From Noviherbaspirillum autotrophicum (lineage in GTDB: Bacteria > Pseudomonadota > Gammaproteobacteria > Burkholderiales > Burkholderiaceae_D), in assembly GCF_000818395.1 (NCBI RefSeq), contig NZ_JWJG01000028.1, positions 4,037,051-4,101,050 on the forward strand: a stretch of DNA of 64,000 bases, read 5' to 3'. The translations under genes were made by a program, and so were the position numbers. Numbering within the stretch: position 1 is the first letter of the stretch; every line of letters begins with the position of its first letter. Under the pieces are notes generated by a model that made no database searches, was not told where the DNA came from, and saw nothing but the letters and a program-made list of their open reading frames with translations. Positions 53,300-62,729 of the stretch are shown here, piece after piece.

Positions 53300-56164
53300 T
53301 TATTCGTAGTCGGACATCGGCGGGCACGCGCAGACCAGATTGCGGTCGCCGTACACGTTGTCGACGCGCCCGACCGGCGGCCAGTACTTGCCCTCGCGCA
53401 GGGAGCTGACCGGGAACACCGCCTGTTCGCGCGTGTAGGGACGATTCCACTCGCCGGTAATGTCCATCGCCGTATGCGGTGCATTGCGCAGCGGGCTTTC
53501 CTCCGCCTTGTAGACACCCTGTTCGACGGCGCGGATCTCTTCGCGAATGGCGATCATCGCCTCGCAGAAGCGGTCGAGCTCTTCCTTCGATTCGCTTTCG
53601 GTCGGCTCGATCATCAGCGTGCCCGGCACGGGGAACGACATGGTCGGCGCGTGGAAGCCGAAGTCCATCAGGCGCTTGGCGACATCGTCGACGGTTACGC
53701 CTGTATCCTTCAGCGGACGCAAGTCCACGATGCATTCATGTGCCACCAGCCCGTTCGTGCCGGTGTACAGGATCGGGAAATGCGGTTCCAGGCGCTTGGC
53801 GATGTAGTTCGCGTTGAGGATCGCCATCTCGCTGGCCGCCTTCAGGCCCTGGCGCCCCATCAGCTTGATGTAGGTCCAGCTGATCGGCAGGATGCTGGCG
53901 CTGCCCCACGGTGCCGCGCAAACCGGCGCCACGTGTTTTTCCAGCATGCGGTGTCCCGGCAGGAACGGCGCCAGGTGCGACTTCACGCCGATCGGGCCGA
54001 CGCCTGGTCCGCCGCCGCCGTGCGGAATGCAGAAGGTCTTGTGCAGGTTCAGGTGCGACACGTCGCCGCCAAATTTGCCCGGAGCGCACAGGCCGACCAT
54101 CGCATTCATGTTGGCGCCGTCGATATAGACCTGGCCGCCATGTGAATGCACGATTTCGCACACTTCGCGCACTGCCTCTTCGAACACGCCGTGCGTGGAC
54201 GGATAAGTGATCATGATCGCTGCAAGGTCGTTCGCATGCTTTTCGGCCTTCACCTTCAAGTCCGCGATGTCCACGTTGCCACGCTCGTCGCAAGCCACGA
54301 CCACAACCTGCATGCCGGCCATGTGCGCCGTTGCCGGGTTGGTGCCATGCGCGGAGCTAGGAATCAGGCAGACATTGCGATGTCCTTCGCCGCGGCTCTG
54401 GTGATAGCCACGAATCGCCAGCAGGCCAGCGTATTCGCCTTGCGAGCCGGCGTTCGGCTGCAGCGATACCGAGTCATAGCCGGTGCACGCGACCAGCATC
54501 TGCTCCAGCTCGGTGATCATCTGCTGATAGCCCTGTGCCTGCTCGAGCGGCGCAAACGGATGAATATTGCCGAATTCCTTCCAGGTGATCGGAATCATTT
54601 CGGTCGTCGCGTTCAGCTTCATGGTGCAGGAACCGAGCGGGATCATGGTACGGTCCAGCGCCAGGTCCTTGTCCGACAGCTTGCGCAGGTAGCGCAACAG
54701 TTCGGTTTCCGAATGATGGGTGTTGAATACCGGGTGCGTGAGGAATTCGCTGGTACGGGCGAGCGATGCCGGAATGCGGTCGGTCACATCGGCTTCGACC
54801 GCTGCGAACGCCGGGATTGCCTTGCCGGCTCCGGCAAAAATACGCCACAGTGCTTCCACATCCGCCGAGGTGGTCGTCTCGTCGAGCGAAATGCCAACAT
54901 TTTCATCATCGACCACGCGCAGATTGACTGCCTGCTGGCGTGCGGCGTCGTGCAGCTGCTGGGTGCGGCTACCTGTGCGCACCACGATGGTGTCGAAGAA
55001 TGCAGCCGTACCGACGTCGCAATCCAGCTTGCGCAGGCCGGCAGCGAGCGTTGCGGTCAGGCGATGCACACGCTGGGCGATGGTCTTCAGGCCCTGAGGG
55101 CCATGATAAACGGCGAACATGCTGGCGATATTGGCCAGCAGGACCTGCGCGGTGCACACGTTGGACGTCGCTTTCTCGCGGCGAATGTGCTGCTCGCGCG
55201 TCTGCAATGCCAGGCGATACGCCTTGTTGCCGCTGCTGTCGATCGAGACGCCGACCACGCGGCCCGGCATCAGACGCTTGTTCGCGTCGCGCGTGGCGAA
55301 ATATGCCGCATGCGGGCCGCCGTAACCGAGCGGGACGCCGAAGCGCTGCGCCGAGCCGATTGCCACATCGGCGCCGAATTCTCCCGGCGGCGTCAACATC
55401 GTCAGCGCCAGCAGGTCGGCTGCGACCACTACCAGCGCATCCTTGGCGTGCGCCTTGGCGACGATATCCTTGTAGTCATGGATTTCGCCGTCGAGGGTCG
55501 GGTACTGTAGCAATACGCCGAAACAGTCGAGCGCATCGAGATCCTTGCGATGGTCGCCCACCACGACCTGCACGCCGATCGGCTCGGCGCGGGTGCGCAC
55601 CACGTCGATCGTTTGCGGGAAGCACTCCTGCGACACGAAGAAGATCTTGCTCTTGCTCTTGGAGACGCGCTGGCAGAAAGTCATCGCCTCGGCTGCGGCA
55701 GTCGCCTCGTCGAGCAGCGACGCATTCGCGATTTCCATGCCGGTCAGGTCCGACACCATGGTTTGGTAGTTAAGCAGCGCTTCCAGTCGGCCTTGCGAAA
55801 TCTCTGGCTGATACGGCGTGTAGGCGGTGTACCAGGCCGGATTTTCCAGCAGGTTGCGCAGGATGACCGCCGGCGTATGGGTGTTGTAGTAGCCCATGCC
55901 GATATAGGACTTGAAGACCTGGTTCTTCGACGCGATTGCGCGCAACTCTTCCAGGACTTCCGCTTCATTGCGCGGCTCGCCCAGTTCGAGCGCCTTGTCG
56001 GTCAGAATCGCCGCCGGCACCACCTTCTTGATGAAGGCGTCCATCGAATCGAATCCGAGTGCTGCGAGCATTGCCTTCTTTTCCGGTTCCGCCGGCCCGA
56101 TATGCCTGCCGATGAAATCCGTGTGCTGCTGCAAATCCTCAAAAGCAGCTCGTTTCTGAACCAT
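53300..56164 (-). CDS. gcvP: Glycine dehydrogenase (decarboxylating), P protein
   Basis: PLP enzyme of the glycine cleavage system that decarboxylates glycine and passes the aminomethyl group to lipoyl-GcvH. The 954-residue single-chain form contains both halves. The N-terminal half has [17 protein letters not shown] and the C-terminal half the PLP lysine in [27 protein letters not shown]-type region appears as [12 protein letters not shown]. It starts 102 bases after gcvH, across a hairpin, and ends well before sdaA. Confidence 0.97.
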   Translation of the reverse strand: MVQKRAAFEDLQQHTDFIGRHIGPAEPEKKAMLAALGFDSMDAFIKKVVPAAILTDKALELGEPRNEAEVLEELRAIASKNQVFKSYIGMGYYNTHTPAVILRNLLENPAWYTAYTPYQPEISQGRLEALLNYQTMVSDLTGMEIANASLLDEATAAAEAMTFCQRVSKSKSKIFFVSQECFPQTIDVVRTRAEPIGVQVVVGDHRKDLDALDCFGVLLQYPTLDGEIHDYKDIVAKAHAKDALVVVAADLLALTMLTPPGEFGADVAIGSAQRFGVPLGYGGPHAAYFATRDANKRLMPGRVVGVSIDSSGNKAYRLALQTREQHIRREKATSNVCTAQVLLANIASMFAVYHGPQGLKTIAQRVHRLTATLAAGLRKLDCDVGTAAFFDTIVVRTGSRTQQLHDAARQQAVNLRVVDDENVGISLDETTTSADVEALWRIFAGAGKAIPAFAAVEADVTDRIPASLARTSEFLTHPVFNTHHSETELLRYLRKLSDKDLALDRTMIPLGSCTMKLNATTEMIPITWKEFGNIHPFAPLEQAQGYQQMITELEQMLVACTGYDSVSLQPNAGSQGEYAGLLAIRGYHQSRGEGHRNVCLIPSSAHGTNPATAHMAGMQVVVVACDERGNVDIADLKVKAEKHANDLAAIMITYPSTHGVFEEAVREVCEIVHSHGGQVYIDGANMNAMVGLCAPGKFGGDVSHLNLHKTFCIPHGGGGPGVGPIGVKSHLAPFLPGHRMLEKHVAPVCAAPWGSASILPISWTYIKLMGRQGLKAASEMAILNANYIAKRLEPHFPILYTGTNGLVAHECIVDLRPLKDTGVTVDDVAKRLMDFGFHAPTMSFPVPGTLMIEPTESESKEELDRFCEAMIAIREEIRAVEQGVYKAEESPLRNAPHTAMDITGEWNRPYTREQAVFPVSSLREGKYWPPVGRVDNVYGDRNLVCACPPMSDYE

Positions 56165-56236
56165 GGTTACCTACCTCTCGATACAAATTGAAAATGGCGA
56201 GCGCTGAGTACGATTCCGAATCAGCGTAAAAACGTA

Positions 56237-56260
56237 GTCGCAGCGGTCTCCCGCTGCGAC
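56237..56260 (-). terminator. Hairpin with short T-run between gcvH and gcvP
   Basis: GTCGCAGCGG and CCGCTGCGAC form a perfect 10-bp stem with a 4-base loop, 6 bases after the gcvH stop. On the minus strand TACG and five T residues follow. It looks like a weak terminator that could lower gcvP relative to gcvH. Confidence 0.6.
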
Positions 56261-56266
56261 GTGGCA

Positions 56267-56647
56267 TTAATGCAGCGTCTCGATATAGGCCTTGTAGCCG
56301 GCTTCATCCAGAAAGCCGTCAAGATCGCCCGGCTGACCAATCTTGAACTTGAAGAACCAGCCCGCGCCCAGCGGATCTTCGTTCACCTTGCCCGGCTCGT
56401 CGGCAAGCGTGGCGTTGATTTCGGTGACGACACCGGCAGCCGGCATCAGGATTTCACCGGCCGTCTTAACCGACTCGATCACTGCGGCTTCCTCGCCCTT
56501 GTTGAACTCGCGGCCGGTTTCGGGCAACTGGACATAGACGATATCGCCGAGATGATCCTGCGCATAATCGGTAATCCCCACCGTCACCGACCCGTCTTCC
56601 TCGATGCGCAGCCATTCATGCTCCTGCGTATATACAGTCTTGCTCAT
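56267..56647 (-). CDS. gcvH: Glycine cleavage system H protein
   Basis: Lipoylated shuttle protein of 126 residues. The modified lysine is Lys61 in IESVKTAGEILMPAAG; the fold opens TQEHEWLRIEEDG and has DHLGDIVYVQLPETG. AAAAGGAGTGG precedes the ATG. It is the first gene of the minus-strand run gcvH-gcvP-sdaA-gcvT-lipA, so its leader should hold the main promoter. Its lipoyl group would be made by lipA at the far end of the same run. Confidence 0.97.
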   Translation of the reverse strand: MSKTVYTQEHEWLRIEEDGSVTVGITDYAQDHLGDIVYVQLPETGREFNKGEEAAVIESVKTAGEILMPAAGVVTEINATLADEPGKVNEDPLGAGWFFKFKIGQPGDLDGFLDEAGYKAYIETLH

Positions 56648-57214
56648 TTGCCCACTCCTTTTAAAAGTAATTAATCAATCCTACGCGTTCAAAGCGTCTA
56701 GCCTCACGCGATGTGATTACATTGCGCTGAATTCAGACACTTCGCACACCGTAACAATTCTTGTTTTAAGGCGAGTATGTCACTCACAGGTAGCGCACAC
56801 TCCCTTCCGGGATCACCTCTCGCACTGGCGAGATTTTAGTGCGTTCCATATTTTTATTGTGTTCAATTGAACCCCAACAAATATCGATAAATCGATTTAC
56901 AGGAGCGTTTTTTATTCTGCCATGAAAATTTTATTGAATTTTCATTTCAAATAAAAAGAATAAGTGTTTACCGAAATTTACATATCGGTTAAACAATGGC
57001 ATGCACGAACTTTGCGGACATTGACGGCATGGCGTCAGGCGAAAAAAAACCCGCATGCCTGGTCAAGGCTCATGCGGGTCGTACGAATTACTTAACAGGA
57101 AGGTTCACATATGATGCTAACCCGGAAGCGAGCCTGTACACCCCCTCTCGGGTAAGCGCGGATTTAATTCCAATAAGAAATTAAAAAATCATGCATTGGC
57201 GGGATGGCCCGAAC
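56648..57214. other. Long leader and AT-rich region upstream of gcvH
   Basis: These 567 bases contain the gcvH leader and, further out, an AT-rich stretch (about 56860-57000). Visible structure: a CGCACT/AGTGCG hairpin (56821-56843), a TGAAAATT/AATTTTCA repeat (56923-56944), and a minus-strand terminator (57042-57079). I looked for the conserved core of the glycine riboswitch and did not find it. A 62-codon plus-strand frame at 56996 reads through the terminator and is rejected. Confidence 0.45.
57042..57079 (-). terminator. Rho-independent terminator of the small lipoprotein gene
   Basis: ACCCGCATG (57049-57057) and CATGCGGGT (57071-57079) form a 9-bp stem with a 13-base loop, and the minus strand continues with eight T residues. 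It lies about 135 bases after the stop of the lipoprotein gene. Confidence 0.8.
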
Positions 57215-57409
57215 TTAGTGCGCCTGCATGCTGGAAGTGCGTTCATGGCTCACGCCGGCAACCGAAGGATGAGCGCTTTCGACGCTTTCCGCATGTTTAG
57301 AAGGTGAATGATCAGGAACCGCATTGTGAATGCCATACCATTCGCCCGGTTCGTAGGCACAGCCACCGATGAGCACCACAATGCCAAACGAGGCAACAAG
57401 ATATTTCAT
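57215..57409 (-). CDS. Small lipoprotein of unknown function
   Basis: A 64-residue product whose signal peptide ends in the lipobox VLIGGCAYEPGEW. The mature part is short, polar and His/Ser-rich (HNAVPDHSPSKHAESVESAHP in parts HNAVPDHSP and HAESVESAHP). The start at 57409 gives a proper signal peptide; a frame from 57445 adds twelve residues. A weak ribosome site precedes it. It stands alone in an AT-rich region. I do not recognise the family. Confidence 0.65.
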   Translation of the reverse strand: MKYLVASFGIVVLIGGCAYEPGEWYGIHNAVPDHSPSKHAESVESAHPSVAGVSHERTSSMQAH

Positions 57410-57586
57410 AGCGGATCTAAGACAGACTTTCACAAAAATTCGCACGAATCTGCTTGCAAAGATAAAACAGGAAATTGCGCCACCAACCGGTGCGCTTGAT
57501 CATGTTTCGTCCTTGGCAAGTGCCTTGATTTTCATCAACCAAAATTTTTCCTTACGGATCAGGCACATGGAGTGTTCCTGTCCCGC

Positions 57587-57607
57587 TTATCCACAAGGTT
57601 AACCACA
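57587..57607 (+). promoter_or_regulatory. DnaA-box-like pair
   Basis: TTATCCACA (57587-57595) is a perfect consensus DnaA box. TTAACCACA (57599-57607) follows 12 bases on, one base different, in the same orientation. They lie about 50 bases before the -10 box of the polB promoter. Confidence 0.5.
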
Positions 57608-57652
57608 ATAAATGTGAGGAACCTTGGCCGGCCTCAATAAAGAGTATTTGCT

Positions 57653-57675
57653 TATAATACTGTGCTTGCATACAG
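57653..57675 (+). promoter_or_regulatory. -10 box and LexA operator of polB
   Basis: TATAAT (57653-57658) is directly followed by CTGT-N8-ACAG (57660-57675: CTGTGCTTGCATACAG), matching the LexA/SOS box of gamma- and betaproteobacteria. The box covers the expected transcription start. polB (dinA) is a known SOS gene in E. coli. No clear -35 box is seen at 17 bp. Confidence 0.8.
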
Positions 57676-57684
57676 TTAATCACC

Positions 57685-57762
57685 ATGAAATCCCAAATCG
57701 TCCGCATGCGTCGGGAAGGTTTCGCTTTGCCAACGTACGCGCTTAAGGATGCCGCTTGCTGA
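57685..57762 (+). CDS. Possible 25-residue leader peptide downstream of the LexA box
   Basis: ATG at 57685 opens a 25-codon frame (MKSQIVRMRREGFALPTYAL then KDAAC) ending in TGA at 57762. It is the first ATG after the SOS promoter. There is no clear Shine-Dalgarno and no family resemblance. It could be a small SOS protein, a translated leader or chance. Confidence 0.25.
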   Translation: MKSQIVRMRREGFALPTYALKDAAC

Positions 57763-57938
57763 GCAGGCTTATGGTGAAAAGCGTGTCGAAATCCTCTATA
57801 AACCGTACATTGTCTGAATGACAGCGATCTGAAATGAGGAATATCAGCATCTTCGCTTTGAAAATAAAAACACTACGTGACCTTCAAGCGATGCAAGAGC
57901 GCATTCATCCGCTTGATGGGGCGCAATCGAGGTAGTAC

Positions 57939-60308
57939 GTGGCTCAATTCAAGCAGGGCTTTCTGTTGACCCGGCACTGGCGCGACACGGTCGACGGTAC
58001 GGAAGTCGACTTCTGGCTGGCGACTGACGACGGCCCGCGACGGCTCCGGTTGGCGGCTCAGCCGTCGGTGGCATTCATTCCGGCCGAGCAGCGCGAACAG
58101 GCGGAAGCGCTTTTACGTGGTGAGCGCTCCTGCGAGCTGCGGACCCTGCGTCTGACTGATTTTCACCGCCGCACCGTAGTCGGATTGTATTGCCGGGGGT
58201 ATCGCCAGCTGCAGAAACTGGAAAAACGCTTACGGGAAAACGGCATCGACGTCTACGAAGCCGATGTGCGACCGCCGGAGCGTTACCTGATGGAGCGATT
58301 CATTACCGCGCCGGTATGCTTCAGCGAGGAGCCTGTTGGCGAGGGAGGCGGACCGCTGCTCGTTGGCCACATGAAGCCTTCGCCCGGTTACCGTCCTTGC
58401 CTGCGGCTCGTGTCGCTCGATATCGAAACGAGCGCCCATGGCGAGCTGTATTCGATTGCGCTGGAGGGGTGTGGTCAGCGCCAGGTTTATATGCTGGGTC
58501 CGCCGAATGGCGAAAGCGCTCCGCTCGACTTCGACCTGGAATACTGCGACAGCCATGCGCAGATGCTCGAGCGGCTAAATCGCTGGATGAAACGGCATGA
58601 TCCCGACGCCATTATCGGCTGGAACCTCGTGCAGTTTGACCTGCAAGTGCTGCAGCGGCATGCGCAGCGCTATCGCATGCAACTATACCTTGGACGAGAT
58701 GGCACGGCGATGGAATGGCGCGAACACAGCAGGCATCAGCACTTCTTCGCCGCCGCGGCAGGACGCCTGATCATCGACGGGATCGAAGCGCTCAAATCGG
58801 CGAGCTGGAGTTTTCCGTCATTCAGCCTGGAACATGTGGCGCAGACACTGCTCGGCGAAGGCAAGTCCATCGATAATCCGTACGACCGGATGGCCGAAAT
58901 CGAGCGACGCTTCGTCGAAGACAAGCCTGCACTCGCCCGCTACAACCTGAAAGACTGCGAGCTGGTGACGCGTATCTTTGCGAAGAGCCGGCTGATGTCG
59001 TTCTTATTGGAACGAGCCAGCGTTACCGGATTACCCGCCGACCGCAGCGGTGGTTCAGTGGCGGCCTTCGAGCATCTATACATGCCGTTGATGCACCGCC
59101 AGGGCTATGTTGCGCCCAACCTTGGCGATATTGTGGGAGAAAACAGCCCGGGCGGCTACGTGATGGACTCCCGCGCCGGCCTGTACGACTCGGTGCTGGT
59201 CCTCGATTACAAAAGCCTCTATCCCTCGATCATCCGTACCTTTCTGATCGATCCCGTCGGGCTGGTGGAAGGCATGGACAAGGCCAATGACATGGATAGC
59301 GTGCCGGGATTTCGCGGCGCACGGTTTTCGCGCGACAAGCACTGTCTGCCTGCCATCGTCAAGCAAATCTGGCAGGCACGCGAAGCGGCCAAACGTGACG
59401 GCAACCAGGCGCTGTCGCAGGCATTGAAAATCATCATGAACGCATTCTACGGCGTACTTGGGTCAAGCGGCTGCCGCTTCTTCGATCCACGTCTGGCCTC
59501 CTCAATCACATTGCGAGGCCAGGAGATCATGCACCGAACGCGAGAACTCATCGAGGCGCAAGGCTATCAGGTCATCTACGGCGACACTGACTCCACATTC
59601 GTGGCGCTGCAACGCGCGCATACGGAAGAACAGGCGGTCGAGATTGCCAACGCACTGGTGACATACGTTAACCAGTGGTGGGAGCAACATCTACGACAGA
59701 AATTCGGGCTCGACAGTGCACTGGAACTCGAGTTCGACACGCATTACCGGCGTTTCTTGATGCCGACCATCCGCGGCTCGGACGAGGGCAGCAAAAAACG
59801 CTACGCCGGTTTGATCGTCAAGACGGATGGAAGCGAGGAAGTCGTCTTCAGGGGGATGGAATCCGTGCGTTCCGACTGGACGCCATTAGCACAGCAGTTT
59901 CAGCAGGAGCTGTATTGGCGCATCTTCAAGGGGGCAGCATATCGGGACTACATGCGCGACTATGTGCATCGTACTGTCAGCGGCGAGCTCAATGAATTGC
60001 TCGTATACCGCAAGCGGCTGCGCCGTCCGTTGGATGCATACCAACGCAACGTGCCGCCGCATGTTCGTGCAGCGCGGATTGCGGATGAATACAACCTGCA
60101 ACAGGGGCGTCCAGCGCAATACCAGCATGGCGGCTGGATCCGTTATGTCATGACGACGGCGGGCCCGGAACCACTGGAAGCCTGGCGCTCCCCCATCGAT
60201 GTCGAACACTATCTCACACGCCAGCTGCAGCCCGTGGCGGACGCGATACTGCCATTCCTTGGCGAGGATTTTGCAGCGCTGACAAGCCACCAATTTGCTC
60301 TCTTTTAG
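57939..60308 (+). CDS. polB: DNA polymerase II
   Basis: Family B translesion and restart polymerase, SOS-regulated in E. coli. The 789-residue protein has the 3'-5' exonuclease motifs [14 protein letters not shown] (DxE), [14 protein letters not shown], and [13 protein letters not shown] (Yx3D). Polymerase motifs are [26 protein letters not shown], and YGDTDSTF with Asp549 and Asp551. All catalytic residues are present. The start is GTG at 57939, with GAGG 6 bases before. A LexA box lies upstream. Confidence 0.96.
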   Translation: MAQFKQGFLLTRHWRDTVDGTEVDFWLATDDGPRRLRLAAQPSVAFIPAEQREQAEALLRGERSCELRTLRLTDFHRRTVVGLYCRGYRQLQKLEKRLRENGIDVYEADVRPPERYLMERFITAPVCFSEEPVGEGGGPLLVGHMKPSPGYRPCLRLVSLDIETSAHGELYSIALEGCGQRQVYMLGPPNGESAPLDFDLEYCDSHAQMLERLNRWMKRHDPDAIIGWNLVQFDLQVLQRHAQRYRMQLYLGRDGTAMEWREHSRHQHFFAAAAGRLIIDGIEALKSASWSFPSFSLEHVAQTLLGEGKSIDNPYDRMAEIERRFVEDKPALARYNLKDCELVTRIFAKSRLMSFLLERASVTGLPADRSGGSVAAFEHLYMPLMHRQGYVAPNLGDIVGENSPGGYVMDSRAGLYDSVLVLDYKSLYPSIIRTFLIDPVGLVEGMDKANDMDSVPGFRGARFSRDKHCLPAIVKQIWQAREAAKRDGNQALSQALKIIMNAFYGVLGSSGCRFFDPRLASSITLRGQEIMHRTRELIEAQGYQVIYGDTDSTFVALQRAHTEEQAVEIANALVTYVNQWWEQHLRQKFGLDSALELEFDTHYRRFLMPTIRGSDEGSKKRYAGLIVKTDGSEEVVFRGMESVRSDWTPLAQQFQQELYWRIFKGAAYRDYMRDYVHRTVSGELNELLVYRKRLRRPLDAYQRNVPPHVRAARIADEYNLQQGRPAQYQHGGWIRYVMTTAGPEPLEAWRSPIDVEHYLTRQLQPVADAILPFLGEDFAALTSHQFALF

Positions 60309-60465
60309 CGTTACGGACTGAAGTTCAACGCGCGTTTTGACGCTTAAAACCGTCGACCTTGCCCCCCTCCCGCTCTAATGCTTGCTTTTTACTCCCGAGC
60401 TGCCTTTCGCTTTGCCTTGCAAGCAAGCTACTCCCGAACTCTGCACTGAAGCAGTATCACTACGT

Positions 60466-60494
60466 TTGACACGACGGTGCTCGAAGCGTAATAT
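60466..60494 (+). promoter_or_regulatory. Promoter of the MFS exporter gene
   Basis: TTGACA (60466-60471), a 17-bp spacer and TAATAT (60489-60494) make a near-consensus sigma-70 promoter. The expected start of transcription (about 60500-60502) coincides with the ATG at 60502, so the message may be leaderless. Confidence 0.8.
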
Positions 60495-60496
60495 CG

Positions 60497-60523
60497 TTGA
60501 CATGTCAAACGTTGATATATCAA
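60497..60523. promoter_or_regulatory. Two tandem 12-bp palindromes, candidate MarR operator
   Basis: TTGACATGTCAA (60497-60508) and TTGATATATCAA (60512-60523) are each perfect palindromes, 15 bp centre to centre, covering the promoter start and the MFS start codon. The downstream gene pair is an MFS exporter and a MarR-family regulator, so a MarR operator is the natural reading. Confidence 0.7.
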
Positions 60524-62160
60524 ACGAATCGAGCGAGAACGCGTCTCCCGGCTCCAATACTGCCCCTTCGGCCGCCTCCGATTCCGCAAAGCATTCTGAC
60601 TTCACTACCGCCCCGTCTTTTCGCCAATCCCTGCTCGCCATGCTTGGGCTGGCCTTCGTCGTGATGATGGTGGCACTCGACCAGACTGTCGTGGGGACCG
60701 CCCTGCCGACCATCGTCGCCGAGCTGAAGGGCTTCGACCTGTATGCCTGGGTCGCTACCTCCTACTTGCTGGCGTCGGTCATCACCGTGCCGATCTTCGG
60801 CAGGCTGGGCGACCATTTCGGGCGCAAGTATTTTGTTGTCGCGGCCATCACGGTCTTCACGCTCGCCTCGGCGCTGTGCGGCATGGCAAACAGCATGCTG
60901 TTTTTGGTGCTGGCGCGTGGACTGCAGGGGATCGGCGGCGGAATGATGGTCGGCACCGCCTTTGCATCCGTCCCGGATCTTTTCCCGGAGCCGCATGTAC
61001 GCCTGCGCTGGCAGGTCATCATCAGCTCGGCATTCGGGATAGCCAACGCCATCGGCCCTTCGCTTGGCGGCCTGCTGACTGAATATGCCGGCTGGCGCAG
61101 CGTGTTCTACGTTAACTTACCGGTTGGCTTGCTGGGCATGTACTTCGTCGCTCGCCACATGCCGCTCATTCGTCATCACAAGCACGAGGGCCCAATGAAG
61201 CTGGACTGGGCGGGCGCCTGCCTGATCGCGGCATTACTCGGCAGCCTGCAACTCTTTGTGGAATTGTTGCCGACTCATGGAATGAGCGGCGGCATGAGCC
61301 TGATGGCGATCATCAGCACCGCCGCCTTCATCGGGCTGATATTCCGTGAAAAGCATGCGAGCCATCCCATACTCCCGCTCGACATGCTGCGCAACCCGGC
61401 GCTAGCCTCGCTGTTCATGCTTGCCGTGCTGATGGGATTCATGATGTTTGCGCTGATCTTCTACATGCCGCTGCTATTGCAGGGCGGCTTCGGTCTCGCG
61501 CCGGACGTCGCCGGCCTGCTGATGACACCCTTGGTGGTATGTATCACGATAGGCTCCATTTCCAACAGCAGGCTGCTGACCCGCATTCCGAATCCTGCCT
61601 GGATGTTGTATGCCGGCTTCATCCTGATGGGTTTTTCCGCGATCGGGATCACGACTCTGCAGCAGAGTACTCCTCATGTACTGATGGTTTGCTACATGGT
61701 CGGCAGCGGACTCGGCTTGGGTTTTGTGTTGCCGAACCTGACCATCTTTGCGCAGGAAGCCGCGGGTCGCGCGCACCTGGGCATCGCCACGGCCATGATC
61801 CAGTCGTTGCGCATGGTCGGTGGCATGCTCGGCACGGCACTGGTTGGCACCCTGGTCAACCACACGTACGTCAGCCACGTTCGAGCCGCGCTGGATGCGA
61901 CACACGCGACCCAATGGTTCGTCCACCTGCGTGATCCGCAAATCCTGATCAACAAGGCGGCGCAATACCAGCTGGCAGAGCAACTGCATGCGCTTGGCCA
62001 GGATAGTGCTGCGCTGATCGAGGCCGCGCGATTGTCGCTGGTCTCGTCGATTCACGCTGGCCAGATGCTTTCCGTGGTGGTGGCCGTCATTGCAGTCTGG
62101 CAGATGCGCCGGCTACCGCGGTTGCACTTGCGCCGGCAAGCAGCACAGAAGTCGGCATAA
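60502..62160 (+). CDS. MFS drug exporter, DHA2 (EmrB/QacA) family
   Basis: A 552-residue inner-membrane transporter with about fourteen hydrophobic segments. Motif A-like GRLGDHFGRKYFVV lies between helices 2 and 3, ALDQTVVGTALPTIV in helix 1, and motif C-type GIANAIGPSLGGLL in helix 5. A Ser-rich N-terminal tail of about 35 residues precedes helix 1. The ATG at 60502 sits on a promoter-operator. It is followed after 44 bases by a MarR regulator. The substrate is unknown; multidrug export is the usual role. Confidence 0.92.
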   Translation: MSNVDISNESSENASPGSNTAPSAASDSAKHSDFTTAPSFRQSLLAMLGLAFVVMMVALDQTVVGTALPTIVAELKGFDLYAWVATSYLLASVITVPIFGRLGDHFGRKYFVVAAITVFTLASALCGMANSMLFLVLARGLQGIGGGMMVGTAFASVPDLFPEPHVRLRWQVIISSAFGIANAIGPSLGGLLTEYAGWRSVFYVNLPVGLLGMYFVARHMPLIRHHKHEGPMKLDWAGACLIAALLGSLQLFVELLPTHGMSGGMSLMAIISTAAFIGLIFREKHASHPILPLDMLRNPALASLFMLAVLMGFMMFALIFYMPLLLQGGFGLAPDVAGLLMTPLVVCITIGSISNSRLLTRIPNPAWMLYAGFILMGFSAIGITTLQQSTPHVLMVCYMVGSGLGLGFVLPNLTIFAQEAAGRAHLGIATAMIQSLRMVGGMLGTALVGTLVNHTYVSHVRAALDATHATQWFVHLRDPQILINKAAQYQLAEQLHALGQDSAALIEAARLSLVSSIHAGQMLSVVVAVIAVWQMRRLPRLHLRRQAAQKSA

Positions 62161-62204
62161 TTCAAACGGCAAACGCATCATCCGACACTATCGAGGAATT
62201 GAAC

Positions 62205-62651
62205 ATGGTCCAAGCAACCGAACAATTAAAAGTACTACAGCAACTCGGTCGCACCTACCGTGCGTTCCTCTCTGCCTATGAAAAGGAAGTCGGGCATTTT
62301 TTGCCGCGTTGGAAGGTAATGCTGCATTTGTACAATGAACAAGGGCCCTGTCCACAAAAACAGCTCGGTGATGCGTCGCACATGGACCCCGGCGCACTGT
62401 CTCGCCAGCTCAGTGCGCTCGAGACTCTCGGCTGGATCGTGCGCAGCACCGACCAGCATGACAAGCGCATTACCAATGTCTTACTTACCAAGGAAGGCAA
62501 ACAGCAGGTCGAGCAAAGCCTGCCCAAGCGGACAGCTTTCATCGAACGCACCTTGGGCGATCTGCCAGACGAACAGTTGCGCCAGCTGATGGACTCCCTG
62601 CTGCAACTCGAAACCCGTTTCAGCGCAACCTGCAAAAATGTACATGCGTAA
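62205..62651 (+). CDS. MarR family transcriptional regulator
   Basis: A 148-residue dimeric winged-helix regulator. The DNA-binding part is about 45-110 (HLYNEQGPCPQKQLGDASHMDPGALSRQLSALE in parts QKQLGDASHMDPG and LSRQLSALETLG), followed by the wing STDQHDKRITNVLLT with the conserved DxR. GAGGA precedes the ATG at 62205; a TTG at 62199 is an alternative. It probably represses the exporter through the tandem palindromes at its promoter and is relieved by a small phenolic or drug ligand. Confidence 0.9.
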   Translation: MVQATEQLKVLQQLGRTYRAFLSAYEKEVGHFLPRWKVMLHLYNEQGPCPQKQLGDASHMDPGALSRQLSALETLGWIVRSTDQHDKRITNVLLTKEGKQQVEQSLPKRTAFIERTLGDLPDEQLRQLMDSLLQLETRFSATCKNVHA

Positions 62652-62729
62652 ATCGACTGGTTCATTACCAAAACTCTGTCTCTGTCCGCACTTCGTCTTT
62701 TTTCAACATGGGCCAATGGCGGCCAAATC

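Larger units (their letters stand above)
57410..57938. other. Regulatory region upstream of polB
   Basis: These 529 bases contain DnaA-box-like sites (57587-57607), a TATAAT plus LexA box (57653-57675), and a 25-codon frame (57685-57762) downstream of it. Between 57763 and 57938 I see no further gene. The distance from the promoter to polB (about 275 bases) is long and leaves room for regulation in the leader. Confidence 0.5.

Noticed and set aside
51692-54145. Long plus-strand frame of 817 codons opposite sdaA, gcvT and gcvP
   Set aside because: Antisense to conserved genes, no domain, no ribosome site; a composition effect.
54146-55510. Plus-strand frame of 454 codons opposite gcvP
   Set aside because: Antisense shadow of gcvP with no recognisable family.
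56648-56870. Glycine riboswitch upstream of gcvH
   Set aside because: No match to the conserved aptamer core could be found by eye; kept only as a question in the findings.
57111-57155. 14-codon plus-strand frame with an AGGAAGG ribosome-site-like sequence
   Set aside because: Too short, no promoter seen, and it lies inside the downstream region of the minus-strand lipoprotein gene.
56996-57184. Plus-strand 62-codon frame in the AT-rich region
   Set aside because: It runs through a terminator hairpin on the opposite strand and has no ribosome site.
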